64,000 nt of DNA from Novosphingopyxis sp965218915 (GTDB lineage Bacteria > Pseudomonadota > Alphaproteobacteria > Sphingomonadales > Sphingomonadaceae): the NCBI RefSeq assembly GCF_965218915.1, contig NZ_OZ244708.1, positions 682,001 through 746,000 of the forward strand. Direction: 5' to 3'. Shown piece after piece: positions 46,294 through 54,665 of this stretch (position 1 is its first letter; each line of letters opens with the position of its first letter). The translations under genes were made by a program, and so were the position numbers. The notes under the pieces are model-generated. The model had not been told where the DNA came from. It ran no database searches and worked only from the letters and a program-made list of their open reading frames with translations.

Positions 46294-46322
46294 TTGTAAT
46301 TGTATACTCAAAAGTATACAGA
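46294..46322 (+). promoter_or_regulatory. Promoter with a palindromic operator between -35 and -10
   Basis: TTGTAA (46294-46299), a 17-base spacer, then TACAGA (46317-46322) can form a promoter. The perfect palindrome TGTATACT-CAAA-AGTATACA (46301-46320) fills the spacer and overlaps the -10. The same design recurs at 54181-54209. A repressor is expected to bind; the DUF2384-like gene 24 bases downstream is a candidate. Confidence 0.6.
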
Positions 46323-46345
46323 CCCCTCTCTTTTGGAGGTCAATC

Positions 46346-46696
46346 GTGCAGGAAAATCTCATTGAGCTCGCCGCCGTCATGGATCGGTTTGCCGCGCTGG
46401 TAAGCCGGCTAAATCTGAGCGAAACCGAGGTGGCAGCCTTGGCGGGATTAAGTGACTGGCCACAGGTGTTGCCGGGTCGGCTCTGCAAGGATTCTGAGAC
46501 TCGCATCAGGCTATTCTGCGAACTCGAACGGGAGCTCGGACAGATTTTTGCAGTCGATAAGCTGCCCGCATGGCTCCGGAATACTTCGCTTGGCTCGTCC
46601 CCAATGGAATTTTTGTGCGGCGGTGCCGACCACATGCGTGCCATGATCTGTGCGGCCCGGTCGCTGGCGTCCCCGGTTGAGAGAGATAGTATATGA
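46346..46696 (+). CDS. Small DUF2384-like (MbcA/ParS/Xre antitoxin-type) protein
   Basis: A 116-residue protein with GTG start and TTTGGAGG 5 bases ahead. The first 60 residues could form a helix-turn-helix (LNLSETEVAALAGLSDW), and the C-terminal LPAWLRNTSLGSSPMEFL has the WL...SP.EFL pattern of the MbcA/ParS toxin-binding domain. In toxin-antitoxin pairs such proteins repress their own promoter, fitting the palindrome just upstream. The partner here is not a RES toxin but a Toprim/ATPase protein that overlaps it by 4 bases. It could instead be a replication regulator. Confidence 0.55.
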   Translation: MQENLIELAAVMDRFAALVSRLNLSETEVAALAGLSDWPQVLPGRLCKDSETRIRLFCELERELGQIFAVDKLPAWLRNTSLGSSPMEFLCGGADHMRAMICAARSLASPVERDSI

Positions 46697-48501
46697 AGCC
46701 AGCCGGCAGGGAGAACCTTGGTCGACAGAAGAGCGCGCTCCGCCGCGACCGGCACGCGATGGACGCGCTGCTTGCGATGGGGTTGCATGGTGCCACGATC
46801 GATCAGCTGCACCTTGGATTGAAACAGCCCTACGCTCCGCGCGGGGGAGAAATTGAAATTTGTAAGGCTCTTTCCTATCCGTTGATTTCCGAGCGCGGCG
46901 AGGCTCTCGGCCGCTACGCCTACCTCAACCTCCCTGGTGTCACGACGAACCCTCAGCACCCTCGGTCGTGGGGTCCAGGACCGAGTTTGGAATACCGGCT
47001 CGGATCCGGATCGAGATATGCAGTGGTCTCGGCTGACATTGTCGACCTGTGGTTGGCATGGCAAAGCTACTCGACGACCGCGACAGACGCCGTCTTTATT
47101 TCACTGACCGCATGGGGCGAATGGCCCGCAGAATGGCAGACACCGGTTCATTGGAGCGGCTATGACGAAGTCATAGCGCTCAGCGGGCAGGGTTCCGAAG
47201 CTCTCCTCTCCCAGATCGCTCCGCTAATGGCGCGCGAGATATTGCGCGCCGCATGCCCACCTCCTTTTTCGACTTTCGGAGAAATGGTCTGCGCGGGTCA
47301 GGTCCCAAAATGGTCAGGGTTTCGCGAGGCCTGCACTCCGACCATATTGAGGACGCAATCCGGCGAAGACGAACATCGCTACATGGAACTCGGAATGTTC
47401 CAAGCCGAGCCGATCGACGTTAGCGGGGGTTACTGTGAGGGTCACCTTTACTATCCAGTTTCTGTAGAACTTCGGGCGGTCGAGGGGTCGGGCGGCTCAG
47501 TGGTTCACCGCTACCGCACCATGGTGGTTCGTTCAGACGGCGCGATGCTGGCGGCCGATCTCCTCCCAGCGCCACGCGGCACGGCGTCCGGAATGAGGGT
47601 GCTCGCGTTGTCTGATGGCACCCGCATCCGGGGTCTTCCCGCCGCGAGTTCATCCGGGACCTGGTCGTTTGAGGGCATTGATCGTTTCGTGACATGGCGA
47701 AAGAGAGCCGGTCCAAAGCCTTTCCGCGAGCTTTCCGTCCTCCTCCGAGATTTGGATGCCTACCTTCGGACTAAAGTGTGGATCGACAACGCCACCATTT
47801 ATGCTGGCGTCGCCGCCTTTATTGCGATGACGTTCGTCCATCAGGTGTTTGATGCCCTCCCGATTCTGCTGGCACTAGGACCGGCCGGAACGGGCAAGTC
47901 CGAGGCCGGCGAAGCGGTCTCCAGGCTTTCCTTCAACAGCGTTCTCGCTGGCCAGTTGCGGGCAGCTTCGATGATCCGCTTACTCGACCAAACACATGGC
48001 CTGCTTGTCCTTGACGACATGGATGGCGTCGGTGCGGCCTCACTGGAGGGTGATGGCGAGATCGCAATGGCCCTCAAGCAGGGTTACAAACGCTCCACCT
48101 CACGTAAGCCTGTGGCTGATCGAGGTGGACGCGTCCGCATGGTTGATTTCTTTGGTCCAAAGATGGTTACCCGCACGAAATGTCCCGGCGCCGTTCTCGG
48201 CTCGCGCATGCTGGCCGTTCCCACGCAAGCGCTGCCGGAAGGATCGCTTCTTCCATCAACTCGCTATGATGAGGCGGCGCTCGATCGGCTTCGCGACGAA
48301 TTGCATGCTTGGGGGATGGCAAACGCCTGCGAAATCCGATCGCGATATGAAAGCAAGCGCATGGGGATAGATAAGAGAGAGGACGAGATTGCCTGTCCAT
48401 TGCGGACATTAGCGAGCTTTGCCGACGATGATTTCGAAAAGTGTTTGGAGCGTTATCTTGCTGGCGCCGCTCGGACCCATCTTTCAACGACGAATGACTG
48501 A
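46693..48501 (+). CDS. Toprim-like / P-loop ATPase protein, possible primase-helicase
   Basis: A 602-residue protein. The first part has a pattern suggestive of a Toprim fold (YAVVSADIVDLWLAWQSY, then DEVIALSGQGSEALLSQI). The C-terminal half is an AAA+-like ATPase with Walker A GPAGTGKS at 396-403 and Walker B LLVLDDMDG near 440, preceded by DNATIYAGVAAFIAMTF. This resembles the DUF927/primase-helicase proteins of plasmids and integrative elements. The upstream 116-residue gene overlaps its start by 4 bases (ATGA). It may replicate the island or may be part of a defence pair. The ATPase call is firm; the Toprim part is tentative. Confidence 0.55.
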   Translation: MKPAGRENLGRQKSALRRDRHAMDALLAMGLHGATIDQLHLGLKQPYAPRGGEIEICKALSYPLISERGEALGRYAYLNLPGVTTNPQHPRSWGPGPSLEYRLGSGSRYAVVSADIVDLWLAWQSYSTTATDAVFISLTAWGEWPAEWQTPVHWSGYDEVIALSGQGSEALLSQIAPLMAREILRAACPPPFSTFGEMVCAGQVPKWSGFREACTPTILRTQSGEDEHRYMELGMFQAEPIDVSGGYCEGHLYYPVSVELRAVEGSGGSVVHRYRTMVVRSDGAMLAADLLPAPRGTASGMRVLALSDGTRIRGLPAASSSGTWSFEGIDRFVTWRKRAGPKPFRELSVLLRDLDAYLRTKVWIDNATIYAGVAAFIAMTFVHQVFDALPILLALGPAGTGKSEAGEAVSRLSFNSVLAGQLRAASMIRLLDQTHGLLVLDDMDGVGAASLEGDGEIAMALKQGYKRSTSRKPVADRGGRVRMVDFFGPKMVTRTKCPGAVLGSRMLAVPTQALPEGSLLPSTRYDEAALDRLRDELHAWGMANACEIRSRYESKRMGIDKREDEIACPLRTLASFADDDFEKCLERYLAGAARTHLSTTND

Positions 48502-48996
48502 CGGCGTAAGGCCGCTCGAGCTCAATCTCCTCAGAACCACAGCTGCGTTTTTCACGGCGGTTTTCACCGTTTGGTGCAACAAGACCTGCGGGTAACCTTG
48601 GGAGACACTGCGCAACAGGACCTATCGCCGGACCTTTCAAAATCACTTTTTATTTCATCAGTTTAGCCTACTAACTTTGGTGCGCGATGGCCATACAAAG
48701 GGAATGTGGTCATGCGAAGCTGCAGCGGCACCCGATCAGAAATAAGTCATTGGAAAACAATGGCGAACTACTGAGTATCATATTTCTGCACCAAATGATC
48801 GGCGCGATATGGTGAAAACCTTGCACCATGCCGTAAAATACCCGGCATATCGTGCTCGATCAGTCCCGATTGGCTGCCGGGTTGCACCATGTTTATTTCC
48901 ACCTTCAGCGCGGTGTTCGCCGCCTCTGACCCTTAGCCTCCAGTCGCAGCGATCTGCCGCATCAACTGAAGACTAAAATGAGCGACCTCCACGATT
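48502..48996. other. Non-coding gap with dispersed TTGCACCA motifs
   Basis: Nearly 500 bases of low-G+C DNA with no supported gene. The motif GTTGCACCA(A/T) or close variants occurs four times: 48571-48580 (minus strand), 48786-48795, 48821-48830 and 48881-48890. Spacing is irregular. With a putative replication protein just upstream, an iteron-like origin or regulator sites are possible. Confidence 0.3.
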
Positions 48997-49302
48997 TCAG
49001 CCTTGATTGCGATCCGAATCATTGCCGACCGATTCGCTCGGGAAGTCCTCGAAACGCGGAACGTCGAGCGATTCTATCCCCATTGCCGCTGCGGCCTGCA
49101 GAAAAAATTCTGCTCTGAAGGCTCCGCGATTAACGAGATGGCGAACCTGTGTTTCGTTTGTTTCGAGGCCGAACTTTGAGGATAGCGCGTCTGCTAAAGT
49201 TGCGTAGGTATATCCGCGCAGCATCATCAGAGCCTTGAGATACGATCTTGTAAACAATTTCCATCCGTTCCTATCGACAGGAATTCTGTTAGTAATAGGC
49301 AT
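48997..49302 (-). CDS. DUF6471 domain protein
   Basis: A 101-residue protein, MPITNRIPVDRNGWKLFTRS..., with the DUF6471 pattern: LKALMMLRGYTYATLADAL, then NETQVRHLVNRGAFRAEFFLQAA. This reads like a small helix-turn-helix fold. Such proteins are common on mobile elements of alphaproteobacteria and are probably DNA-binding regulators. AAAGGA precedes the ATG. It is divergent from the tyrosine-recombinase-like gene, and the spacer holds four copies of a TATCCT-N-AAAAC motif that it might bind. Confidence 0.7.
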   Translation of the reverse strand: MPITNRIPVDRNGWKLFTRSYLKALMMLRGYTYATLADALSSKFGLETNETQVRHLVNRGAFRAEFFLQAAAAMGIESLDVPRFEDFPSESVGNDSDRNQG

Positions 49303-49341
49303 TTTTTTCCTTTTCTTTCAGTAATATACAACGATTTTAAT

Positions 49342-49464
49342 GATCCTAAAAGTGGACGCGGCTTTGGCAAATACATATCCTGAAACCAGACTATTAAACT
49401 AAGACGAGTTTTGAGGATAAGAAGCCTATTCTTTTTTAGAACTTTAAAATACGTATCCTAAAAC
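49342..49464. repeat. Four copies of a TATCCTNAAAAC motif between divergent genes
   Basis: Copies: GATCCTAAAAG at 49342-49352, TATCCTGAAAC at 49376-49386, TATCCTCAAAAC at 49408-49419 (minus strand) and TATCCTAAAAC at 49454-49464. They are spaced 32-46 bases apart in an AT-rich spacer between the DUF6471 gene and the recombinase-like gene. Probable operator sites for a regulator; alternatively recombinase arm sites. Confidence 0.55.
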
Positions 49465-49609
49465 GTAAGACAAAATTGCGAAACGAGCAGTGACACCTTA
49501 TTGGAAACTAGAATTTTCCTATTGACCTTTGCAATAATCGTCTTCTCCTAAGATCTCGGACCGATTGCGATCCAAGCGAACCGGTTCCGATAAAAGAAGG
49601 AGAATGCAG

Positions 49610-52600
49610 ATGATTGATTTTGACAACATAGAGATCGTCCCCGAAGTATCGCTGGACATGTCTGGCGAGCCCATAGTTGCGTCGGCGGCGAACGATGACA
49701 CCAAGGGCGGTCGCGTAGCCGCTTCGTCGCTCACTGTTTCGACGCCCGCCAACGACAACTCGCTGCCGCTTCTTGTCGCAGACATGCGCCTGGCGTTGCC
49801 CATGCCGGGCACTACCGACGATGACGTGTATCGCTGCGTGTGCGACCAGCTTTCTCGTTTCAGCGAAAACGGTGAGTGGAAGGTCCGCCGCACGGCTGAC
49901 GCAATCGTCACACAGTGCAAGCTCGGACTTCCGCTGGCGTCCCACGGCGGTTCGGTATCGTGGGAGCCGATTATCAAGGCGGCCGGCCTGCACCCGAGGG
50001 ATGCCGCGGTGGGCACCGAGGTGAGGCGTGTGATTGACACCTATGGCCAGGCGCTCGTCTCCTTCCCGCTTCACATCTCCCCGGGGTGGACCTTTACCGA
50101 TCCCGTCGCCGCGCTCTACATGCTGAGGGCCTGTAACGTTGAGATCGGGAGGTATGGCGACCGGATTTCGCTCCAGTGGCTGAAGGAGTTCGCCGGCGTC
50201 CCCGTCAGTGCCGCGAGGCAGAACCGGCTCTTCAAGCGGCTGCTTCGTGAGTGGCGCGCGGGGGGACGCATTACTTTTGCAGAGACGCAGTTCCGTCCTG
50301 AGAGGGGTGAGGGGGCCGAAAGGGAGGAACAGGTCGCCGCCGTCGAACGCACGCTTGCCGGATTTGATGTCTCGGGCGGTGGTCTGCCGGCCAGCGCTCA
50401 CCGTCACGGCGCGATCGACATGGATCGCATCGCCGAGCTCTCCGGGGTGGATACATGCGTGATGCGCTATCCCGAAGTCGAGCGGCGCGTCTCGGAAATG
50501 CGGGGTCGGCGGGGTGTGCGAATCCCAGGGTTTAACTTTGGCAGCGACCATTTGGCGCAACTGTTCGCAGAGGGGATATTTCGAGAGCGCAGGGCGGCAT
50601 TGTCAAGCGGTGTTAAGAATCCCGAGGAGCGGGTGTCGGCGTTCCGTTCGGCCTTCATGCACCTCATTGACGCCTCCGGCTGCACCACTGAGGATCTCGC
50701 ATCAGAGGTGTTTGGAGACGACCGCTTCGGTTCTGCCTGTTCCCGGGCAGCGGCGGCCTTCTCCCACAGTGGCACTCGCCGGAACTTTGAGGCCCGGTCG
50801 AAGCGCTGGAAGGCACTACACGACGAATTTCGGGAGGCTGAAACACAGACGGGGACGTTCGCGGAGCGTCTGACCCTGCTGATGGGACCTCGAGGCCTTT
50901 CGCAACAGCAGGTCGCGGATGCGTGCGGCTGCTCGTGGGGGACGATCCGCAATTGGGTCCGTGGAGGAAATGTGTCCGTAGCGATGATGGAGCGCGTCGG
51001 ACAGCTGGAGGAATTTTTCGATCTGCCCACCGGAGAGCTCAGCGTCCTGGCCCGCAAGGGTTGGAGCGGCAATGTAGATAAGACGGTCAACCCGTATTGG
51101 AAAGAAGTCAAGCATCGCTACAAGCGCCTCCTCCCCACGGAGGTTCGCTTTCTTTCGCGTCGCGAGATCAAGGCGGCGGTGCGCGAGATCACGCCGTTGG
51201 TTCGCAACGGCTCGGACTACGCGATCATTGGAAACGCAGGCCGGTCGGAGAAGTATCGTCTGCCGGACGTCGACCTCCCCGTTGTCTGGCAGGAGAAGTT
51301 TGCGCAATATATCTCCTATAAGACGGCTAACGTCGTTGCACCGATGCTCCGCGCCAAAAAGGGTCGCTGGCGCGAGCCTACCACCATCAATGAAAAGACC
51401 CGCGAAATCAAACGCTTCATGACTTTCGCGTCGGCTTCCTGCACCGAGGACGCCCGGGCGGGCTTGGGACTGCCGACCGAGGCAGCGACTCTCGCTTGGC
51501 TGGCGGCACCGGGGGTCTTCCTGCGCTACTTCAGCTGGCAAGCCGGACATCTTTCGGACGTCAAGCTTGCGAGCGGGCCGCGCGGAGAGGTCTTTACTAC
51601 ACGCATGCGCCATTTTGCCTGGACCATCCTGTCGCTCACCCACCCGGTAACCGGTTACCTTACGCAGTTGCCTCAAATGGCGCTGACCCTTCATCCGGTA
51701 AAGGTTACGGCCTCGGCGGGAAAGTTCCAGTCGCTGATGTGCTTCGCGCTGGGCGACGACCGTTACATCGTCAGTCCCGAGGAGGTCGAATTGGCCCGCT
51801 CCGACTGGAAGGCTTTCATCGCCGTGGCTTATGAGGCGGCTAAGCAAACGCTCGAATATATAAATGATGACGTGACGGTGGTCAGGGACACGATGGTAAA
51901 CGCCGAGGGTTTGCTCCATGGTGACGAACCCCTCGGAGATTACCTCGCAGCGCTGGCGAAGGCTGAACGGCGTATCAGAGCCGAGCGCCACGGCACATTT
52001 CTCGCTACTGAACTGCGCAACCTTCTCATGTGCGAGTTCTCGCTATGGACCGGGTTCCGTCCAAAGAACGTAGTCGGCCTGGTCTACACCGGAGATGCCA
52101 ATGGCGAGATTTGGAAGGAAAGCGGCGTCTGGACGGTGCGCATTTCTTACCGGAAATTCAAAAACTGGAAGTCGTGCGTCCTTTTCGGCCCCGAGAACCA
52201 CAAGCAGGACTACCGCGCGATTATTGAGGACGATCCGCGCCTGTCGGCCCTTCTCGACGATTGGTTCTTCGTCCATCGGCCTGTTCTCGACCGCCGCGGT
52301 AACGACATGGCCTTCCTGACCATGGCTGGCAATCCGCTAAATTCGCATTCTTGGTATGAAGCTTGTCGAAAGTTCGGTGCGAAGTATGTCGTGTGGAACC
52401 CGGTGACTCGCGAGGGACTTTTCGGAGTAGTTTCGATCAACCCCTATCTCCATCGCGTCATTAAGGCTACGGACATCCTCGTCAACTCCGAAGCGAGTGA
52501 CCGAGTGCTTGAGGCTGCGTTCGGGCTGCAGACATCTCCGGCGATGATTCAAAGCCACTACGCAATCTTCATACCGGAGCGGGGGATTGCAGGTTCAAGA

Positions 52601-52648
52601 CGCACCCATGCTCGCGCGCGCGCTTACGCTCTCGATCGGACTGCTTGA
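49610..52648 (+). CDS. Very large tyrosine-recombinase-like protein with helix-turn-helix domains
   Basis: A 1,012-residue protein from the ATG at 49610, with AAGGAG 7 bases upstream. The middle (about residues 415-475) has an Xre-like helix-turn-helix (RGLSQQQVADACGCSWGTIRNW). The last 300 residues have the layout of a tyrosine recombinase: box I Arg R817 (LWTGFRPKNVVGL), a Lys-rich beta hairpin (RKFKNWKSCVLFG), a box II-like NPYLHRVIKATDIL with R949 and a Tyr Y984 (IQSHYAIF). The usual box II His is a Tyr and the second His/Trp is absent, so it is divergent. Usual integrases are 350-450 residues. The N-terminal 400 residues contain a further helix-turn-helix-like region but no domain I know. 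It may integrate the island or act as a DNA-binding regulator. Confidence 0.6.
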   Translation: MIDFDNIEIVPEVSLDMSGEPIVASAANDDTKGGRVAASSLTVSTPANDNSLPLLVADMRLALPMPGTTDDDVYRCVCDQLSRFSENGEWKVRRTADAIVTQCKLGLPLASHGGSVSWEPIIKAAGLHPRDAAVGTEVRRVIDTYGQALVSFPLHISPGWTFTDPVAALYMLRACNVEIGRYGDRISLQWLKEFAGVPVSAARQNRLFKRLLREWRAGGRITFAETQFRPERGEGAEREEQVAAVERTLAGFDVSGGGLPASAHRHGAIDMDRIAELSGVDTCVMRYPEVERRVSEMRGRRGVRIPGFNFGSDHLAQLFAEGIFRERRAALSSGVKNPEERVSAFRSAFMHLIDASGCTTEDLASEVFGDDRFGSACSRAAAAFSHSGTRRNFEARSKRWKALHDEFREAETQTGTFAERLTLLMGPRGLSQQQVADACGCSWGTIRNWVRGGNVSVAMMERVGQLEEFFDLPTGELSVLARKGWSGNVDKTVNPYWKEVKHRYKRLLPTEVRFLSRREIKAAVREITPLVRNGSDYAIIGNAGRSEKYRLPDVDLPVVWQEKFAQYISYKTANVVAPMLRAKKGRWREPTTINEKTREIKRFMTFASASCTEDARAGLGLPTEAATLAWLAAPGVFLRYFSWQAGHLSDVKLASGPRGEVFTTRMRHFAWTILSLTHPVTGYLTQLPQMALTLHPVKVTASAGKFQSLMCFALGDDRYIVSPEEVELARSDWKAFIAVAYEAAKQTLEYINDDVTVVRDTMVNAEGLLHGDEPLGDYLAALAKAERRIRAERHGTFLATELRNLLMCEFSLWTGFRPKNVVGLVYTGDANGEIWKESGVWTVRISYRKFKNWKSCVLFGPENHKQDYRAIIEDDPRLSALLDDWFFVHRPVLDRRGNDMAFLTMAGNPLNSHSWYEACRKFGAKYVVWNPVTREGLFGVVSINPYLHRVIKATDILVNSEASDRVLEAAFGLQTSPAMIQSHYAIFIPERGIAGSRRTHARARAYALDRTA

Positions 52649-52750
52649 GATTGCACCGCCTCGGCGCCACACGGCGGCCATAGTGGCGAGTCTTTCAGAC
52701 CCTTTCGAAAAAAGAAACTGCCTAGATTGAAACGATGCGACCGATGGTGT

Positions 52751-52770
52751 GCAGCTAGAAATCTAGCTGC
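52751..52770. repeat. 20-base palindrome downstream of the recombinase-like gene
   Basis: GCAGCTAGA-AA-TCTAGCTGC: 9-base perfect arms with a 2-base centre, 103 bases after the gene's stop. There is no T-run, so a terminator is unlikely. A recombination core or regulator site is possible. Confidence 0.4.
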
Positions 52771-52889
52771 CTAAACCCTCGCGCGGCCTCAAAATAAACG
52801 ACTGCTGACCGCGCAGATGAACCGCTATTAGCGGAGATGAGCAATCCGGCCCTCGCTCGGGTTCGTTGGTTGCATTGACGTGAACCCCG

Positions 52890-53645
52890 TCTTTCATCCA
52901 GCGGCAACCAGGGACCGACCTGCGTTGTTGCTTTTCAAGTTCTGTGGCGAACGCCGCCGGTATGGTGTATCTGAGCGATGAGTGGGGCCGCTCGGTGTTA
53001 TAATGATCGAGCCAGCGCGCCAGGATCGAACGAGCCAGGCCGATCGTGAAGAACAGGGTTTCGTTAAGGAGCTAGTCGCGCATGCGACCTTTGAAGCTGC
53101 CGACGAACCCGTTCTGCGTCGGCTTGCCCGTCGCGATGTAATGCCACTCGATGCCGGCGTTGCCGGACCAGGCGAGCACCGCGTTCGAGGTAAACTCGGC
53201 ACCGTTACCGCTGACGATCATCTTTGATGCCCCGCGCCTGGCGATCAGACTACCCAGCTCGCGCACCACCCGCCGGCCCAAGATCGACGTATCGACCACC
53301 GCCGCCAAGCACTCGCGCGCCACATCATCAACGATGTTCAGCACGCGGAAGCGCCGCCCGGTGACGAGTTGATCCTGGACGAAGTCCAGGCTCCAGCGCT
53401 GATTGGGAAGCACCAGCACCAGCGCATGCGCCCGCGCGCTAACGGCACGTCTTCGTCCCTTCCTGCGACGAACCGTCAGGCCTTCCTCGCGGTAAAGCCG
53501 CTGGGTCTTCTCGCGGTTGATGATGATGCCGTCGCGAAAAAGCAGGATGTGCAGGCGTCGATAGCCGAACCGGCGACGCTGCTGCGCCAGCTCACGCAGG
53601 CGCGGCCGCGGGCCGCCTTCATCTGCCCGGCACGAACGATATAAG
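52890..53645 (-). pseudogene. IS3-family (IS407-like) transposase OrfB remnant with in-frame TAG
   Basis: Read on the minus strand from 53645: LAQQRRRFGYRRLHILLFRD, LTVRRRKGRRR, PNQRWSLDFVQDQL, the rve integrase core with DDE residues (D of SLDF, D of NIVDDVA, and the Glu region SGNGAEFTSNAVLAW). A TAG at 53072-53074 replaces the Glu codon of the consensus RLRDELLNETLF; the same frame then continues LLNETLFFTIGLARSI and YNTERPHSSLRY. The first part (OrfA and the start of OrfB) is missing. It ends abutting a fragment of another gene at 53,645. Confidence 0.88.
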
Positions 53646-53940
53646 CCAAGCTTCTCTATCTGCGAGTGATCGGCCGTAAGTTTCGTCTGACGGGGTATTC
53701 AATGACAACGGCAAGACCGTAACGGCCGGTGCTGTAGGAACGATCGCGGTGTCGATCGCGGCGTTTTCATGGACGGCACGAGCGCCGAGCTACCCGCTGG
53801 CGCTGCCATGAACGGCTTCATTGACGAGGATGTAGAATTGGCCACGACTGCCACCGGCCCCGCTTCGATGACTGTTCCCGCGCTAGTCGCGCCCATGCAG
53901 GTCGTTATTGAAACGACAGCGGAAGCGGTCCTGAATTACG
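53644..53940 (+). pseudogene. Broken second copy of the exported unknown protein at 56541-57215
   Basis: Translation with two frameshifts gives AKLLYLRVIGRKFRLTG, VFNDNGKTVTAGAVGTIAVSI and MDGTSAELPAGAAMNGFIDE-DVELA. These align with the C-terminal half of the gene at 56541-57215 (NARLLFSRANGRQVRLTG ... MTGTSASFPKGGAISGFSDE). The N-terminal half is missing and the IS3 remnant begins exactly at its truncated edge, suggesting the IS inserted in this copy. Confidence 0.7.
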
Positions 53941-54041
53941 GCATGCAGCTTCAATTTCCAGAATCTCGAGACGAATTCCCTCTTCTAATGTTGGAACAAA
54001 CCTTGAACATGTAATGCCCTCACGACTCAGGAAGCGGAGCG

Positions 54042-54134
54042 ATGATCTTAATCGATGCACCTATGCTGCTAGCGTTTGCCGTGCTGATGACGGCCACCTC
54101 GTCACTTATCTGCGCGGTCCGGCGCAAACCATGA
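54042..54134 (+). CDS. Possible 30-residue single-pass membrane peptide
   Basis: MILIDAPMLLAFAVLMTATS... ending CAVRRKP: about 20 hydrophobic residues and a basic C-terminus, preceded by GCGGAGCG 5 bases before the ATG. The layout is that of a small membrane peptide or type I toxin. No homologue is known to me, and a frame this short can be chance. Confidence 0.35.
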   Translation: MILIDAPMLLAFAVLMTATSSLICAVRRKP

Positions 54135-54180
54135 GCCGCTTACCCGCCGTTCCGTATGCGTGCGCCGCTTCCTTTGGAAC

Positions 54181-54209
54181 TTGACCCCGTATACTCCAAA
54201 GTATACAAA
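54181..54209 (+). promoter_or_regulatory. Second copy of the palindrome-controlled promoter
   Basis: TTGACC (54181-54186), 17-base spacer, TACAAA (54204-54209); the palindrome GTATACT-CCAA-AGTATAC (54189-54206) lies between and overlaps the -10, as at 46294-46322. Transcription would run rightwards through the 3' end of the Xre-family gene on the other strand. A short frame from the ATG at 54249 (MTTAKTVKAKGLRRLGWSLA) may be the remnant of the gene it once served. Confidence 0.55.
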
Positions 54210-54309
54210 CTTAAGTCAAGTGCGGACTATGGACGTAAGGTTGCTTGGAATGACCACGGCAAAGACGGTGAAGGCAAAGGGCCTGAGGCGATTAGGATGG
54301 TCTTTGGCG

Positions 54310-54603
54310 TCAGTCCTCGCTGCGATATGGCCTATTCGAAAGATTGAGGTCGGAAATATCGAGACCTTGGGTCAGGCTGGAGACGGAGACGCGCATTGCG
54401 GCCGCGAGCCTGGCTATGTTCCTGAGGTTTGCGAGTGTGCCGCCCTGTTCCACGCGCTGAACGTAGGCACGCGACATGCCAGCCCTTCGCGCGAGTTCGG
54501 ACATCGAAAAGCCTCTCTTCTCCCGGTAGCGCGTGACGTTGCGCCCGAAGCTCAGCGCGAGCCGCTGGTCTGCCGAATCGTCTTTCGTTTTCTCCACAGG
54601 CAA
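54310..54603 (-). CDS. Xre-family transcriptional regulator
   Basis: A 97-residue protein with a canonical Cro/CI-type helix-turn-helix: LSFGRNVTRYREKRGFSMSE, LARRAGMSRAYVQRVEQG and NLRNIARLAAAMRVSVSSL. The start at 54603 is a TTG; no ATG is available. It is divergent from the DUF2779 gene with 62 bases or fewer between them, so it probably regulates that gene or the palindrome-bearing promoters on the island. Well formed and probably functional. Confidence 0.8.
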   Translation of the reverse strand: MPVEKTKDDSADQRLALSFGRNVTRYREKRGFSMSELARRAGMSRAYVQRVEQGGTLANLRNIARLAAAMRVSVSSLTQGLDISDLNLSNRPYRSED

Positions 54604-54665
54604 AGTTTATCGTGCGGATGCCGCTCTGTCGAAGCGTCTGTTACGTGCCGTCTGGAGCAAGGGGT

